Assembly (NCBI GenBank): GCA_036971475.1
Contig: JBAIZL010000005.1
Coordinates: forward strand, 252,456,823 to 252,520,822
Source: Prosapia bicincta
Taxonomy: Eukaryota > Arthropoda > Insecta > Hemiptera > Cercopidae
Length of the DNA: 64,000 bases
Direction: 5' to 3'
The notes under the pieces were generated by a model. It was not told the origin of the DNA, ran no database searches, and was given only the letters and a program-made list of their open reading frames with translations. Position numbers and translations under genes: made by a program. This document shows, one piece after another, positions 62,241 through 64,000 of the stretch. Each line of letters starts with the position of its first letter. Position 1 is the stretch's first letter.

Positions 62241-63837
62241 GATAGGCCAAGATCAACACACAATACAAATCGAACAGATAATGGTATGATTAGGTAATGT
62301 CGAATAAGGTTTTCTGCATGTATGGGTTTGTTCTATTGACATGCAGCACATGTGTGTCTGGTAACCTCATTCTGTGTCGCCACTGGAGCCAGCTAGTTCA
62401 GGGACGATTGGCCGACGCTGTGTTGTAACAAACCTGCAATGCCCGTTGGGCTAACGAATACAAGCATCGCGAAGCTATGCGTCTGTGGATCTTGCATAGC
62501 GCGAATGTTCCAACGGTGTCTATTAGAGGTAATCAAGGTCTCGCGCTATATTTATCTTGGCGACAAAGGTTTAGTGACTAACCCAACAAGCATCCTCCGA
62601 TGTATTTATAGATCCGGAATGACGCCTGCACACTTCCTGTCTCGTACCGACCAGTAATTGCGTGTATTTAAAGCTCTGTGTGGTGTATTTCATTGGTTAA
62701 CTTTGGCGAGTTATTTAAAGGACTTATTGGACGGTAGCAAAATGGTGACCAACGTCACCTCGGCATCGTGACGCCTCAGTGCCATCCCGGTGCACTGGTT
62801 CACGCCTCCCTGACTATCAACACTCCTCTGGGACACACGAACACGAGGAGGTTATTCAGTAATATTTACCTAAACCGCTCACTTACGGTCAAAACTTCAA
62901 AAATAAAATTACATATCACTCTTACACACACTAGCACATAGCAGCAGTGGTGCCAATCCCCCCACCCCAAAGTTTCTGGCACACGCACTGCCTAAAATTC
63001 CTCTGCCCCCTCCCATTAAACGCATGAACTCCTTTTCTGGAGACTACTTTGGTGACAGCTTCTATACTACGTTTACTACGTGGGCACGCTTGTGAACAAT
63101 ACACTTTGAATCTTGCTGCTATTATAAATTAATTTAAGAGTTTTTGGGCCCCAATACAAAATATTATTTCCACTCTTTGGAAAATTGAAATATTACTTTT
63201 ACTTCCACTCCTAATACAGTAGTCTTAGTTATTTAGAACTTTTCTAGATGATCTATTTGAAAAAAAAAATCGATAATCCTATTTGTATTTTTGGTTTATT
63301 ATAAGTTGCTCTTTTATATCCTTACTACACTGTTTTAATGTGACTGTATGTTTTCTATAATCGCCTTCCTTTTTATCATATCAGAGTTGACATTTAATTA
63401 ATAAATAACTTTAAGAGAAACATAAAAAGACATTCGCAATCAATATGTTATTGAATGAAACAATAATTAATGATTTATTATTTGTTTTATACATCCAACT
63501 AAAAACAATTTTAATTAATTTTTTCTTAATTATCTCTTTATATTATTCAATATTTTTTTGCTTTTTGTAAAAAAGAATTTACTGACTTCATTAGAAATGA
63601 TTTATAAAATATTTTTTTAAACTGTCAAAATTAACTAATTAGAAAAGGAACATATATTTAAACAAGCTTAGCCCTTAAAAAAAGTGTAAGGAGAAATGTA
63701 AACCGTTGTACAGCAACATAGAGCACTATACTATAGCATAGCGTCACGTACTTTTAGAACGCTTATAAGCAAAGGCGACAGTTTCGGTAAATATGTCTAT
63801 ATGTTAATTTTTTTTATGGACTCTCCATAATATTATT
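62241..63837. other. Unassigned sequence
   Basis: No recognised gene or repeat. A 72-codon frame at 62439-62657 (+) is unsupported. Confidence 0.45.
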
Positions 63838-63930
63838 GACAAGGAATATATCTCCGAAACGTTTGTCCTCATTAATACAAAAGTAAGCGCTACTGTAGCC
63901 AACTGTTTACGTATTGCTATTGCTTATGTG
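63838..63930. repeat. Dispersed repeat (CGAAACG-CCGTC family), copy 3
   Basis: ATATCTCCGAAACGTTTGTC, AAGTAAGCGCTACTGTAGCC and surrounding order match the copies at 32.9 and 48.2 kb. Confidence 0.6.
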
Positions 63931-64000
63931 AAAGTAAAAAAACTTTTTATAATGTGTATAAATAATATGCAAATATATGGCAAATAGAAATCCCCGTGAG

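Overview
The window is AT-rich, intron- and repeat-dominated animal DNA. It has eukaryotic-style splice signals, a tRNA-derived SINE, hAT, Tigger/pogo and Tc1-type DNA elements, long microsatellites and minisatellites, and no operon-like gene packing. The transposon mix, the frequent AGGCCT-centred words and one kinase-like exon suggest an arthropod, probably an insect. Hemiptera is only a guess.

One host-gene piece is well supported: a 164-nt first coding exon (8324-8487, + strand) in a GC/CpG-richer island, ending in a good splice donor. Its protein resembles the N-terminus of insect DRAK/STK17-type Ser/Thr kinases. No second exon was recognised, so much of the downstream window may be its first intron or intergenic DNA. 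Most longer open frames elsewhere run through tandem repeats or transposon remnants.

Layout: 0.45-2.14 kb, a hAT element with an exact 8-bp target duplication, carrying nested palindromes and (TA)n tracts. 3.1-3.5 kb, a long inverted repeat. 5.2-5.5 kb, a Tigger/pogo MITE. 8.1-8.5 kb, the kinase-like exon. 9.1-9.65 kb, the first of five copies of a palindromic element that I call family P; the others are at 38.3, 50.4, 52.0 and 54.0 kb. 13.6-14.6 and 46.6-47.5 kb, two copies of an unidentified element with convergent coding remnants. 16.6-17.3, 20.6-22.1, 23.6-23.95, 29.3-29.9, 55.0, 57.9-58.2 and 59.0 kb, tandem arrays. 18.5, 26.0, 41.0 and 51.5 kb, a composite tRNA-related SINE. 31.0-31.5 kb, a hAT MITE with an exact 8-bp duplication. 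32.4-32.7 kb, a TA-flanked MITE. 43.0-44.0 kb, a microsatellite-rich tandem unit. 49.1-50.1 kb, a longer Tigger/pogo copy with transposase remnant. 61.3-61.5 kb, a hAT transposase C-terminus.

The most unusual item is family P. Each copy has a 35-nt asymmetric end tag followed by a long palindrome. The five copies are flanked by direct repeats of about 11-15 bp (two of them imperfect), which points to target-primed retrotransposition rather than cut-and-paste. The palindrome arms carry motifs that fold on paper as type I hammerhead ribozymes (CUGAUGA core, GAAA, three helices). I infer a non-autonomous, Penelope-like or retrozyme-like retroelement.
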